Part shown: piece by piece, positions 44,847 through 55,010 of the stretch
Layout of the letters: every line of letters begins with the position of its first letter
Position numbering within the stretch: position 1 is the stretch's first letter
NCBI RefSeq assembly: GCF_025398175.1
Contig: NZ_CP099736.1
Span: 1-61,276, forward strand
DNA: 61,276 nt
Source: Photobacterium sp. TY1-4
Lineage (GTDB): Bacteria > Pseudomonadota > Gammaproteobacteria > Enterobacterales > Vibrionaceae
Direction: 5' to 3'
Notes under the pieces: generated by a model
Seen by the model: the letters and a program-made list of their open reading frames with translations, nothing else
What the model was told of the DNA's origin: nothing
Databases searched by the model: none
Position numbers and translations under genes: made by a program

Positions 44847-44872
44847 AAAGCCCGCGAATAGCGGGCTTTTTT
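44847..44872 (+). terminator. Intrinsic terminator, plus strand
   Basis: Stem AAAGCCCGC / GCGGGCTTT with loop GAATA and a T-run. No plus-strand gene now ends here, so it is probably left from a gene lost during rearrangement. Confidence 0.75.
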
Positions 44873-44974
44873 GTATCTGTCATATCAAAAGCTTACCCTT
44901 CATCTCATACACGCTAACCCGCCCTTAAAGGACGAGTTGGCTGATGTGAATGAGAAAGGGGAAGTGTGACCCCC

Positions 44975-45079
44975 TCACCCCGCTTCCGAACCCTTCGCCA
45001 AGATCCGGCACACCTGCGATCGGCTGTAACCGGTCGCTTCGGCCACTTCGCTCAGGCTCAGGCCTTTCTCATGGCGGTA
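44975..45079 (-). pseudogene. Short 3' tail of serine recombinase 2
   Basis: About 35 codons including GYSRSQVCRILAKGSEAG and stop, cut after CATGGCGGTA. Beyond the break comes the leader of the second CoiA-like gene. Confidence 0.85.
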
Positions 45080-45252
45080 CAAGAAAGTACCTGTGCGGGA
45101 ATGATTAGATTCCAGTCAAGGACGCTTTGTTCACAGTTCGGTGAAGTCTGTTTGATGCTGGTTGCATATTGTGTGGCGGATGCGGTAATTATAACTAACT
45201 GAAAACTAGTTCGTTATGGTTAGTAACCAGGCGTGACAGGGAGTGATTATCG

Positions 45253-47411
45253 ATGGGGCAAAGCGGGTATCATCGCGGTTGGGAGATTTTGTCGGGTAAT
45301 CATTCCCGTCCGGTTCTGGCCTGGCGTTTAATCGAACAGATTAAAAAAGGTTCGGATTTAACCAATGGTATTATCCGGCATCAGATCGCCGAGGACAATA
45401 GTAGTTACCGTTGCGCTCACTGCCGGGTACCGGTGCGTCTGGCCGGCGGAAATGGAGGAACACAATGCCTCCATTTCCGGCATTTCACTAAAGATCCCGA
45501 ATATAAGCAACAGGCCGAAGGTTGCCCTTTTTGTCATCCTGATAGCGAACAGCGCAAGCTGTACAGCGAAGTCTTTCGCGGTGAGGGACAATGGCATTTG
45601 AGCCACAAGGAAAAGGTTGCTGAGATTTTATCCCGCGATCCGCGTATTGATGCGGAGTCCGTAACAACGGAGCGCTATATCTTCAGCAAGGATCACGATA
45701 CCAATATCCGCCGGCAGCCGGATATTTACTGTCGCGATTGGGACGGCAACCACTGGGTTTTTGAGCTGACCCGTTGGTGGCTCCATCCCGAAACGGCGGT
45801 GGAACGCCAGCGTGCCTATCGCCGGCTGGGTTATAACCTGGTGTGGCTGTTCAGTCCGGACTGCCAGGAGAAGAACCGTTCAACTTTTCACCTGCTGCTT
45901 TACGGTGCCAACTACCGGGAAGATGCTCCGCCGGAAACATTGGGGGGAGGCGGGGCCCAGTTCAATGCTTTTGAGCTTTCCGAAGCGGCATTGATACAAA
46001 GCGACAAAGCGGGGAGCTTACACTTGGAAGTGGTTTATCCTCACTTTGCCGTCAATGATTCCCTTGGCTCGATTGATATCAGCTATCAGCGAGAAATCAT
46101 GAGTATGCATTCGCTGTCCCTCGCTCCTGAAGCAAGGCTGCCGTACGGGGTAAAAACCGCACTTCAGTTGCAACAGGCAAAAGATCATCTGGAAGCGGCT
46201 CGTCAGGCCATTGCCCGGCGTGAAGAAGAACATCAACGCATGCAGCAAGCCTCCGTAATGAAGGCTGTCAGGCAGGAGCTCGGCACGCTCCGGTGCTTGC
46301 TTCGCAGCGAGCATATGACTGATGTGCTGGCCGAGCGGTGTCGGAAGCTGATCAGGCAATGCCGTGGAAATTACCTGAACGAGCTGTCAACCTCGCAGGC
46401 TTTACGGGTCGGGTTGGTGGTCGCAAAGGCTGAAAGCAAGATGCGGGCAGCTGTTGATCGCTATCTCAGGGAAAAAGCTGCCCGGGAATCACACCGGCAA
46501 ACGCTAAAGGAAATGGCCCTGGGTTATATTGACCAGGTAAGGGGCAGGCCGTTGGTGCCCGACAGTGAGTCTAGTCACCAGGGGCGTAAAATCTACAGGC
46601 AGCTACATCATTATGAGTTGGATGAATTAGCCCGGCGCCTTGATTCAGTATGTCGGGCTGCGCACCGGCGCTATATGGTTGAATTCAGGGATATGCTGCT
46701 TACTGAACTAAATCATTCTCAAAGCCGACCATTACAAGAAGACAGAGAGCGTCTTTTAGCGCTGATTCGGCATGCCGCTCTGATGGCGAACGGCAGCTGG
46801 AAAATCAACTTGCCGAGATACTGTTGCTTTTGGATAACGTTGGCCTTTACCGGGAGTATTGTCATTTGACGGTGGTTTTGAGTGAGGCGGAGTTACCAGC
46901 CGGCATGATTGATAATGTGCTGGAAGTACATGAATTACTCTTTAGTAACGCGCTCAGTAAGCAGGCTGACTGTTTACTGGGTACATTAGCCAGGCGTTAT
47001 CAGCAGCGGGCGCAGCGTGAATTTTTATTCTTGCTGAATTGGGACGAAGAGGCTGATTATCGGGAAATTTTGCCGCATGCTTTCCAGGCTTCTTATGACA
47101 GCCCGTCGGCGATAGCTTGCTTGCTGGGTTGTGAGGAATCGGCACTGTCACTTTTACCGCAGATCCGGTCTGCCTATGTGCACCAGGCAAGCACATTGGT
47201 CGGGGACTTTTTTGATGCCCTTGGAATGGCGGCTCAGAGACTGAGTATTGAGAATCCTTCGGATCAGGTGATTTCTAAACTGCTGCAAGACCGGCAATTA
47301 TACTTGTCGTGCTTCAATTCTTCTGAGGAACGGGAAGAAGTGAATGAGTATTTTGATAATCATTACGGCGCTGTGTTCAGAGAATTGACAGAAAGGTACC
47401 AAGAAGAGTGA
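45253..47411 (+). pseudogene. CoiA-like gene split by a frameshift
   Basis: Two overlapping readings, 45253-46869 (538 aa) and 46824-47411 (195 aa). The first has YRCAHCRVPVRL (zinc pair), CLHFRHFTKDPEYK and the nuclease-like RRQPDIYCRDWDGNHWVFELTR, then a helical coil region. Its last 25 residues look non-native, while the second frame reads smoothly from about 46780 (RQLENQLAEILLLLDNVGLYREY) and continues the helical style. A one-base change near 46765-46790 would join them into about 720 aa. AGGGAG stands before ATG 45253. Either a decayed gene, a sequencing error or programmed shifting. Related domain to the gene at 5779. Confidence 0.65.
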
Positions 47412-47589
47412 GTTTTATCGGTGGCGAAAGATTTTCTTTTCGCTGGCGGTTCCTATTGGGCTTGGTGATCTCCCGCGTAGCCCAGTCCGGCCGGAGCCCC
47501 CTGCGGGTCGTTATAGACTGTAGTTCACTATGGGTTTGAGTCAGGACTGTAACCGGATCGGTCAGTCGCAGATTGCGATTTTTCTGCGG

Positions 47590-48015
47590 TGAAAATTCAC
47601 ACCCCATTTCTTGTCGCACATGCTGATCTTCGCCGGCAACTCGCCTTATGACGAACAACCGGTGAGCCGGCGGTTCCAGTACCGGTTTGCGTATCCGACG
47701 GATGACAGTCGGTTGCTGTCTCAGGTCGCGGCCCGGGCGGTCGAGGAGTTGTTTGTGCCGGGTGTGCGATATTACAAGGTCGGAGTCGGGCTGATTGATT
47801 TGGAAGACGACCGCCATGCCCAGGCGGATTTGTTCAACCCGGCTCCGAACGATCCGGCCCTGATGCAGGTGTTCGATGGTCTGAATCAGAAATACGGCTC
47901 AGATACGCTGTTCCTGGCTGCCCAGGGTATTAATCCCAAGTGGGCGATGCGTCGCGAGTTCCTGTCACCACAGTACACCACCCAATGGCGGGATCTGCCG
48001 GTGATACGGTGTTGA
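47590..48015 (+). pseudogene. umuC: umuC 3' fragment, copy 3 (longest)
   Basis: About 140 codons of the little-finger and C-terminal part of a Y-family polymerase: SPYDEQPVS, YPTDDSRLL, VRYYKVGVGLIDLEDDRHAQADLFN, QKYGSDTLFLAAQGINPKWAMRRE, LSPQYTTQWRDLPVIRC. The palm and thumb domains are absent and no complete umuC exists in the window. 47412-47589 shows no gene. Confidence 0.88.
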
Positions 48016-48185
48016 GTTTTCTCATCGTTGCTGAGTGACCTTGTCACAATCTACGGCTTGTTAAGGATACTATCAAAAGTGCATAAGTGTGATCAGTTGC
48101 GTATCTTTTGTTGCTCGTGACAGGTAGGTTTTATGGAAATGTTGAATCGTATGGATTTAACATAACTGGATATAATGTTCATCGC
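48016..48185. repeat. Cassette leader, copy 3
   Basis: GTGAC-CTT-GTCAC at 48035-48047, GTGATCAGTTGCGTATC, TAGGTTTT and TTTAACATAACTGGAT, as in copy 2. Confidence 0.8.
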
Positions 48186-48254
48186 TGTTTTTGTAGATAG
48201 GTTTAAAAGTCGGATGCGTTGAATATAATCATGCAGAATTAGGAAAATAATTAT

Positions 48255-49943
48255 ATGAAAGATGAAATTTTAAAGGGTTTTATAACCGCATTTTCTGAAT
48301 CAAATGGATATACTGAGTTACATGAAGACGAAAAGTTTGAAAAGTTTGCAAACTTTAATGTGATATCAAAACTCTACCCTAGGGATTTGAATATAGAGGA
48401 TCTGTCTACAGGGGGGGAAGATGATATTGCTATTGATGGTGCTGCAATTATTGTAAATGGTACAATTGTCAAGACAGTAGAAGAAATTGACTATCTCAGA
48501 GAACGTAATGGTACATTAGATGTTGTATTTGCTTTGGTTCAATCTAAGAATTCTGAAAGGTTCAAGGGTGAGCAAATCGGTAACTTTATTTTTGGTGTAA
48601 AAAGTCTTTTTGATGAAGAACCTTCAATGCCAGAAAATGAAGACATTCAATTAATAAGAAAGCTAAAAGAACACATTTATAATTGTTCTATAGACTTTGA
48701 TGAACCACCATTACTACAACTGTTTTTTGTAACAAAAGGAGAATGGAAAGAACCAGAACCAATTATTGGTAAAGTACGAAGAGAACTTAGAGATTTAGAT
48801 GGTAGGCACTTATTTAGAAATAGTGCAGAAGTTGAATTCTATGATGCGGAAAGACTCAAAGCTACATATAGAGAACTAAGTAGAAAGTCTGTAAAGGAAG
48901 TACCATTTAACAATCATGTGGCTCTGCCAGATATGCCAGACAAATTAAATGTAAGGCAATCTTTTATAGGTAGTATGCCCGTAAACAATTATATAGACCT
49001 AATAACAAATAAAGATGGAAATTTGTCAAAATGGTTGTTTTACGATAACGTTAGGGACTACCAAGGAAAAAATAAGGTTAACAAAGAGATAAACGAAACT
49101 TTGAAGGACATGAGTTTCCAATCTCTTCTGCCATTGCTTAATAATGGTATAACAATAATTGCAAAAAAAGTAGATAAAGTTGGTTCAAAGCTTAAACTTA
49201 CTGATTTCCAAATTGTTAATGGTTGCCAATCTAGCCATATCCTTTATAAGAACAAGGAGGATATATCACAAGAAACACATATAGTAGTAAAAATAATTGA
49301 AACCAATGATCAAGAAGTGATCAATAAGATAATTAGAGCAACAAACAGACAGACTGAAGTTAAAGATGAAGCTTTTGAATCATTAAAACCATTCCATAAG
49401 GACTTAGAAGAGTTTTTCAAAGCAAAAGAAGGTGAGTTAAAAAGACCTATTTATTATGAAAGGAGATCTAAAGAATATCTTGGTAATCCTAAAATTAAAC
49501 CTTTCCAAGTGGTAACACTGGCAGGTCTTGTCAAATCACATGTTGCAATAATACTAGAACAACCGCAAAGTACACACAGATACTTTGGTGAGTTAATGGA
49601 AAGTAATAATAAGGTTTTGTTTGCTTCGACTAAAAACTTGTATCAATATTATATGTCAGCATTAGTAATGAATAGATTGGAGTTGTTGTTTAAACGAAGG
49701 AGTTTAAAAAAGGAATACAAGCAATTTAAATATCATGTTGCATTCCTGACCTATTTAATATTGAAAAAGGAATTTAAAAAACACGATTTGATTATGCCAA
49801 TTCTTGATGATATTGATAAATTTAGAACGTTTTGTATAGAGGCATGCAAGATAATTGCAAAGACAAGAAAGGATAGTGGTTATAGTAACAATGATGCAAG
49901 CAGAAGTAGAGAATTTACAAGTATGCTAAAAAATAAAATATAA
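48255..49943 (+). CDS. AIPR-family abortive phage resistance protein
   Basis: 562 aa, AT-rich. The N-terminal 130 residues resemble a PD-(D/E)XK domain (DDIAIDGAAIIVNG, then VVFALVQSKNSERF). The AIPR signature is clear: FYDNVRDYQGKNKVNKEI, LLNNGITIIAKKV and FQIVNGCQSSHILY (about 255-335), with IIRATNRQTEVKDEAFESL after it. AIPR proteins are linked to phage resistance. AGGAAAAT lies before the ATG. Sole gene between umuC tail copy 3 and the recombinase-2 end, apart from the later IS. Confidence 0.9.
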   Translation: MKDEILKGFITAFSESNGYTELHEDEKFEKFANFNVISKLYPRDLNIEDLSTGGEDDIAIDGAAIIVNGTIVKTVEEIDYLRERNGTLDVVFALVQSKNSERFKGEQIGNFIFGVKSLFDEEPSMPENEDIQLIRKLKEHIYNCSIDFDEPPLLQLFFVTKGEWKEPEPIIGKVRRELRDLDGRHLFRNSAEVEFYDAERLKATYRELSRKSVKEVPFNNHVALPDMPDKLNVRQSFIGSMPVNNYIDLITNKDGNLSKWLFYDNVRDYQGKNKVNKEINETLKDMSFQSLLPLLNNGITIIAKKVDKVGSKLKLTDFQIVNGCQSSHILYKNKEDISQETHIVVKIIETNDQEVINKIIRATNRQTEVKDEAFESLKPFHKDLEEFFKAKEGELKRPIYYERRSKEYLGNPKIKPFQVVTLAGLVKSHVAIILEQPQSTHRYFGELMESNNKVLFASTKNLYQYYMSALVMNRLELLFKRRSLKKEYKQFKYHVAFLTYLILKKEFKKHDLIMPILDDIDKFRTFCIEACKIIAKTRKDSGYSNNDASRSREFTSMLKNKI

Positions 49944-49965
49944 AAATGACGTGTTAAACTCAGCG

Positions 49966-51264
49966 GAGGGTGTTCATAGTTCTGTGTCAGTGTAAGTCAC
50001 AGATCCACATATTGATCGACCCTGTCCGGGAAGTGGATGCTCAACTGGGATAGTGTCAGGTTCCAGTTCTGAACCGGATGCGTCCACTTTTCGGAGGCCT
50101 TCAACATCCCCGCATAGAGCAGCTTCAGCAAGCTGGTTTCGTTGGCGAATCCGCCCTTGGTTTTAGTCAGCTTGCGGAACTGCCGGTGCACCGCCTCAAC
50201 CGCATTGGTAGTGTAGATGGCCCGCCGGATCTGCTCGGGATACTTGAAGTATACCGACAGATTGTCCCACTTGCTGCGCCAGGATTTGATGACTAACGGG
50301 TACTGCTTGCCCCATTTTGCTTCCAGCTCGTCCAGCGCCTGCTCCGCAGCATTCTGTGTTGCAGCCTTGTAGACACACTTGAGATCGGCCATAAAGGCCT
50401 TCTGGTTTTTGCTAGCGACGTACTTCATGGAGTTGCGGATCTGGTGAATGACACAGACCTGCACCTCTGTCTCGGGATAAATGGTTTCGATTGCTTCAGG
50501 GAAGCCTTTCAGGCCATCAACTGAGGCGATCAGAATGTCTTTAACGCCGCGGTTCTGCAAGTCGGTCAATACACTGAGCCAGTAATGTGCACCTTCATTT
50601 TCAGACAGATACAGTCCCAGAAGCTCCTTCTTGCCCTCAACGGTCAGGCCCAAAATGGTGTATACAGCTTTGGAGATGAAGCGACCGTTCTCCTTGATTT
50701 TATAGTGAATTGCATCTAACCAGACGAAGGGATAAAGCGGCTCCAGATCCCTTTCCTGCCATGCTCTGAGTTCAGGCACTAGGCGGTCGGTGATGGCGTT
50801 GATCGTGCCATTTGAGATGCGCATGCCGTATAGATCTAAGAGATGCTCTCGGATGTTCTGATAGCTGTTACCCAGAGCGAACAGGGAGAGGATCTTACCT
50901 TCCATTTCGTCTGTCAGGCGGGTCTGGTATTTCCTGACCGTCTGCGGCTCGAATGAGCCGTTTCGGTCTCTCGGTGTTTCCAACTCAAACTCACCAGAAG
51001 ATGTCTTGACGGTCTTTTTAGATGAGCCATTTCTGCGGTTGGTCGAGGTCTCTTTAGTCAGGTGTTCGTCCAGCTCTGCCCCCAGAGCAGCTTCAGTGAT
51101 CTGCTTGATCAGCGGCGTGAGCAGGCCATCCTTGCCATTGAGATTTTGACCGGATTGGAGTGCCTTAGCAAAGGCCTGGATATCGATTTCGTATTTATCA
51201 GCCATGATGTGTCTCTCCCTTTTTCAGTAAGTGTAGGAAAAGACACAAAACTTTGAACACTACC
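49966..51264 (-). mobile_element. IS256-family element, copy 2
   Basis: 1299 bp, same ends as copy 1, flanked by the 8-bp direct repeat ACTCAGCG (49958-49965 and 51265-51272). A different target from copy 1 shows separate insertions. Confidence 0.93.
49997..51205 (-). CDS. IS256-family transposase, copy 2
   Basis: 402 aa, same protein as at 35279-36487, with the D-D-E residues in WLDAIHYK, SVDGLKGF and NAVEAVHRQ. Intact. Confidence 0.95.
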   Translation of the reverse strand: MADKYEIDIQAFAKALQSGQNLNGKDGLLTPLIKQITEAALGAELDEHLTKETSTNRRNGSSKKTVKTSSGEFELETPRDRNGSFEPQTVRKYQTRLTDEMEGKILSLFALGNSYQNIREHLLDLYGMRISNGTINAITDRLVPELRAWQERDLEPLYPFVWLDAIHYKIKENGRFISKAVYTILGLTVEGKKELLGLYLSENEGAHYWLSVLTDLQNRGVKDILIASVDGLKGFPEAIETIYPETEVQVCVIHQIRNSMKYVASKNQKAFMADLKCVYKAATQNAAEQALDELEAKWGKQYPLVIKSWRSKWDNLSVYFKYPEQIRRAIYTTNAVEAVHRQFRKLTKTKGGFANETSLLKLLYAGMLKASEKWTHPVQNWNLTLSQLSIHFPDRVDQYVDL

Positions 51265-51305
51265 ACTCAGCGGTTTTGCCCCGTCTAGTAACACGGAGTG
51301 AAACC

Positions 51306-51941
51306 TCACCCCGCTTCCGTACCCTTCGCTAAAATCCGGCACACCTGCGATCGGCTGTAGCCGGTCGCTTCGGCGACTTCGCTCAGGCTCAGGCCTTTCT
51401 CATGGCGGTAGTAATGCACTTTGCGGTGGCGTTCGGGGTCGGCCTGCCGGCCGCGGTATTTGCCTTCTTCCTTGGCGCGCTCAATCCCTTGGGCCTGGCG
51501 ATCGCGCCGGGTGAGGTAGTCCTTGCGGGCCATGGCGGCCATCAGGTCGATCAGCATGTTGTTGATGGCATCGAGCACCGCTTTGATGATCGGATCGTTG
51601 TTGGTCATCCGCGCGCTGTCGATGGCCTGCCAGGAGGTCGGCACGTCCAGGCTGACAATCCGCAGCCCTTTCTGCTCAATGCTCTGCTTCAGGCTTTTCC
51701 AGTCGCTCTCGTTAAGGCGGGTCAGGCGGTCGATATTCTCGACCAGTAGGATGTCGTTGTCCTGGGTGTCGGTCAGCAGTCGTTGCAGCTCCGGGCGCTC
51801 GAGCTGGGCGCCGCTTACATTCTCAATGTAGTAGCTGGCGATCCGCTGGTTGTGATCGGTGGCAAAGCGGTTGAGGGTATCTTTGGCCCGCTCGGCATTC
51901 TGCTCGTCGGTGGAGGCCCGCAGGTAAGCCCGGATGAACAT
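51306..51941 (-). CDS. Serine recombinase 2 (resolvase family)
   Basis: 211 aa, complete. Catalytic serine in AYLRASTDEQNA (about residue 10), VENIDRLTRLNESDW and RRDRQAQGIERAKEEGKYRGR as in resolvases, and a C-terminal helix-turn-helix (LSLSEVAEATGYSRSQVCRIL). Two partial copies of its 3' end lie at 43463 and 44975. A tandem and inverted repeat 260-340 bp upstream may be its recombination site. It may serve multimer resolution or drive the slot exchange; neither is shown. Confidence 0.9.
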   Translation of the reverse strand: MFIRAYLRASTDEQNAERAKDTLNRFATDHNQRIASYYIENVSGAQLERPELQRLLTDTQDNDILLVENIDRLTRLNESDWKSLKQSIEQKGLRIVSLDVPTSWQAIDSARMTNNDPIIKAVLDAINNMLIDLMAAMARKDYLTRRDRQAQGIERAKEEGKYRGRQADPERHRKVHYYRHEKGLSLSEVAEATGYSRSQVCRILAKGTEAG

Positions 51942-52447
51942 CGGCGCGTCCTTGTGTCAAAAATGTCCTGAATATCGCATATAGATGGTCTCAAACTATT
52001 CTATCGCATTTGAATGGTCGCGTGAAGGGTTTTGTGCCGTAATTAGGTGGTCGCAGTGGGGTATACCCTAATGGTTAAGCTGAGCCTACTAAAATCAATC
52101 CGAATCAGCTTGATCCCTGATCTGGTTTTTGCTAGCCGAACGGTAAGGTGAAAATGACCACAATGGGTACGTGAAATTTTTCCTTACTCGTCTACTGACG
52201 GACAAAATAGCCCCCTATTTTGTACGACCGATTTTTGGTTGCTCTGTTTTGTACTACCGATTTTTTCGGCCCTATTTTGTTCTAACAGGTAAGGTGGTTC
52301 AGCCGCGGCTTCCTTGCTGGAAGATCTACACATCATTTTGTGTGCTGGATGTGTGTGATTGGGGTGTTATGGGAGTGCCTGGCTTGATTGCCCCGGGAAT
52401 GTGTCCAGCGTTGATTTCAGGACAGAGATCCCGAGTGCTGACATCAA
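51942..52447. other. Region upstream of recombinase 2 with tandem repeats
   Basis: No gene. Inverted arms ACAAAATAG / CTATTTTGT flank CCCC at 52202-52223. The unit TATTTTGTAC...CGATTTTT is repeated at 52216, 52245 and 52273 (28-29 bp spacing). This is a candidate res-type or regulatory site. Confidence 0.5.
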
Positions 52448-52475
52448 AAAGCCCGCCGTATCACCGGCGGGCTTT
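52448..52475 (-). terminator. Terminator of the threonate operon
   Basis: 11-bp stem AAAGCCCGCCG / CGGCGGGCTTT, loop TATCAC, with T-run on the minus strand, 38 bp after the permease stop. Confidence 0.87.
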
Positions 52476-52512
52476 GCTTAATGTTCGCGATAAGGCATGG
52501 TGTGTTGAACGC

Positions 52513-54003
52513 TTATGCAGCTTTCTCCACCATCGGCTTACTTTGCGACTTTACAAAATAAATGCAACCTGCCAGGACCCCCACCGGGACCACCGGATCA
52601 AACCAGCTGCCGTGTGTCCCGAACATCAGGTTCATGATCATCACCAGTGCGCCACCAATCGCCCAGGCAATCGTCGTCGGGACCGTCCAGATCACCAGTT
52701 GCTTACGGACCTCGGTGACACCCATCAGGCGGTTGACGATGTGAAACAGGCTGTCGTTGAAGTAACCGGCAAACAGGCTGCCCATGGTGGCGGCTGATGC
52801 CGCGAACAGCATGTTGATCCCTTCCATTTCCGCCAGTACCGGGGCAGAAATCGAGGCTGCGGTGATCATCGAGACCGTCCCGCTGCCCTGAATGACGCGC
52901 ACCAGAGTGGCGATAATAAACGGGATCATGATCGGTGAAATCGACAGCGCCGCAATCTGGTTGGCAATCTCAGCACCAGCGCCCGATTCGCGCAGGACAC
53001 TGCCCAGTGCACCACCGGCACCGGTGACCAGCAGAATGATCCCTGAAGTGGAGATCCCTTCTTCCAGTTTGTGGGTTGTGGTGGCTTTATCCAGGTACGG
53101 TGTCAGCGTGTAGACCGCCAGCAGCGTACTGATCGACAGGGCAATCACCGGGTGACCCAGGAAGCTGATGGTCGCCCCCACAGCACTGGCCGACAGCCCT
53201 TCCATGCCCAGTTGCTTTTCAGCCAGTGACATCAGCGACTTCACCAGGATCAGCAAAATCGGCACGACAATCGGCATAATGGATTTGGTCAGCGAAGGCA
53301 GGGTTTTCGAGGCCTTCGACGCCATGTAGTTGTCATGGACTTGCTTCAGATCTTCGGACTCATGCGCCAGGCTCGGCGGTGTCATGTACTCCGGGAAGTG
53401 GTTTTCCAGCCAGCGTGCGTACAGGACGATGCCGTAGATACAGGGCAGCGCAATCAGCAGGCCCAGACCCAGCATGGAAGCGATGTCGACGCCGAAAATA
53501 CTGGCCACACCCAAAGGCCCCGGTGTTGGCGGAATACAGTGGTGCGCCACCACCAGACCACCGGCCAGTGCTACGGTCAGGGTCAGGATTGATCGCTGTG
53601 AGGTTTTCGCCAGCGACTTGGCAATCGGATACAGAATAATGAGTGCGCTGTCGACAAACACAGGGATACTGACAATATAACCGGTAATGGCCAGCGCCAT
53701 TTCTTCCCGCTTTTTCCCCAGCCACTTGATGAAATGGTAGGCAATGGATTCACCGGCGCCGGAGGTTTCCAGGATCGCCCCCATCATGACGCCGAGACCG
53801 ATCACGATCCCGATCCCGCCCAGGGTGCCGCCAAAGCCTTTGCTGATCGCGGCCATGGTGTCATCAACACTCAGCCCCCCAATCAGGCCGGCAATACAGG
53901 CAGCCGCCAGCATCGCGATCAGGACGTGGACTCGGGTGCGCAGGACCAGGAAAATCAGGACAAATACCGCAATAATCAAACCAATCACTGAAATAGGTAA
54001 CAT
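52513..54003 (-). CDS. GntP-family sugar-acid:proton symporter
   Basis: 496 aa, about 12-14 membrane helices. Family features include GLGVMMGAILETSGAGESIA, the HHCIPPTPGPLGVA loop and GSGTVSMITAASISAPVL. Members import gluconate and similar sugar acids. Its ATG overlaps the stop of the dehydrogenase gene (TAATG). Given the operon, the cargo is most likely L-threonate, D-erythronate or both. Confidence 0.9.
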   Translation of the reverse strand: MLPISVIGLIIAVFVLIFLVLRTRVHVLIAMLAAACIAGLIGGLSVDDTMAAISKGFGGTLGGIGIVIGLGVMMGAILETSGAGESIAYHFIKWLGKKREEMALAITGYIVSIPVFVDSALIILYPIAKSLAKTSQRSILTLTVALAGGLVVAHHCIPPTPGPLGVASIFGVDIASMLGLGLLIALPCIYGIVLYARWLENHFPEYMTPPSLAHESEDLKQVHDNYMASKASKTLPSLTKSIMPIVVPILLILVKSLMSLAEKQLGMEGLSASAVGATISFLGHPVIALSISTLLAVYTLTPYLDKATTTHKLEEGISTSGIILLVTGAGGALGSVLRESGAGAEIANQIAALSISPIMIPFIIATLVRVIQGSGTVSMITAASISAPVLAEMEGINMLFAASAATMGSLFAGYFNDSLFHIVNRLMGVTEVRKQLVIWTVPTTIAWAIGGALVMIMNLMFGTHGSWFDPVVPVGVLAGCIYFVKSQSKPMVEKAA

Positions 54004-54971
54004 TACACCGCCTCCGCTTGTGAGACCGGATACTGGCTCAGATACATCGCCAGGACCGATTGAGAATCACTGTCTGCCTGAAAGCCCAGCGCCAGCTCTT
54101 TCTCATTGTTGAATGCCTGCGGCCAGCTCGCCACAATCTGCGCAATGGCCGGATCCGGCTCGTTGCTGACCAGCGCCACCCGTGCCGGACTCACCGCGTC
54201 TGCCATCGCTGCCAGCATAGTGGCCGGTGTCACCTGGATCCCCGGCAGGTTGAAGGTACGGAAACCCTTGATGGACTCTGCGGGTAGCTGGCTGGCGTGA
54301 ATAATGTTGTTGATCACCGTCGCCGGGCTGGAAATCCACAGCGGCAGATCCTGCGCCACCGGACAGTTGGAGCGCTCGCCTTTGAGCGGCTCGCGGATGA
54401 TCCCGCTGACAAAAGAAGAGGCAGCTTTGTTGGGCGTCCCCGGACGAATGCAGATGGTCGGCAGGCGCACGGAGATGGCATCAACCAGACCCCGGCGGCC
54501 GTAGTCATTGACCAGCAGCTCGCACATGGCTTTCTGAGTGCCGTATGACGAACTCGGCTGAGTGGCGGTCATCGGCTCAATCACAGCCGGTAATGCACCA
54601 CCGAAGACAGCCAGTGAGCTGGAGAAGACAAAACGGATCGCCGGGTTGACCTGGCGGCATTTTTCCAGCAGCAGTTGCGTTGCGGTGAGGTTGACCTGAA
54701 CGCCGAGATCAAAATCTTCTTCTGCGTGGCTCGACACAATGGCCGCCAGGTGAAATACGTGGGTGGTGTCAGCATCCACAAGGGTCTCGACATCAGCGGC
54801 ATTGGTGATGTCGGCAACCACAGAGGTCACGCGCGCGTCAGTGAGGGCGGTTTCGGGCAACGGCACCCGATCAACCACTGTCAGTGAGGCAATGTCCGGG
54901 TAGCGGTCCAGTAGGGTGTGGGTCAGCATGGCGCCTAAAAATCCGGCGCCACCGGTAATTACGATGTTCAT
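54003..54971 (-). CDS. denD: D-erythronate dehydrogenase
   Basis: 322 aa, extended short-chain dehydrogenase. NAD site TGGAGFLGAML at the N terminus, catalytic YGTQK (SSSYGTQKAMCE), and RPGTPNKAASSFVSGIIREPL typical of DenD. The enzyme oxidises D-erythronate to 3-oxo-tetronate. ATG 54971 has AAGGAT upstream. Sits with the other tetronate enzymes, which strongly supports the assignment. Confidence 0.87.
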   Translation of the reverse strand: MNIVITGGAGFLGAMLTHTLLDRYPDIASLTVVDRVPLPETALTDARVTSVVADITNAADVETLVDADTTHVFHLAAIVSSHAEEDFDLGVQVNLTATQLLLEKCRQVNPAIRFVFSSSLAVFGGALPAVIEPMTATQPSSSYGTQKAMCELLVNDYGRRGLVDAISVRLPTICIRPGTPNKAASSFVSGIIREPLKGERSNCPVAQDLPLWISSPATVINNIIHASQLPAESIKGFRTFNLPGIQVTPATMLAAMADAVSPARVALVSNEPDPAIAQIVASWPQAFNNEKELALGFQADSDSQSVLAMYLSQYPVSQAEAV

Positions 54972-55010
54972 AGGATTATCCTTGTCGTGATATCTCATTT
55001 GTACTTCCTG

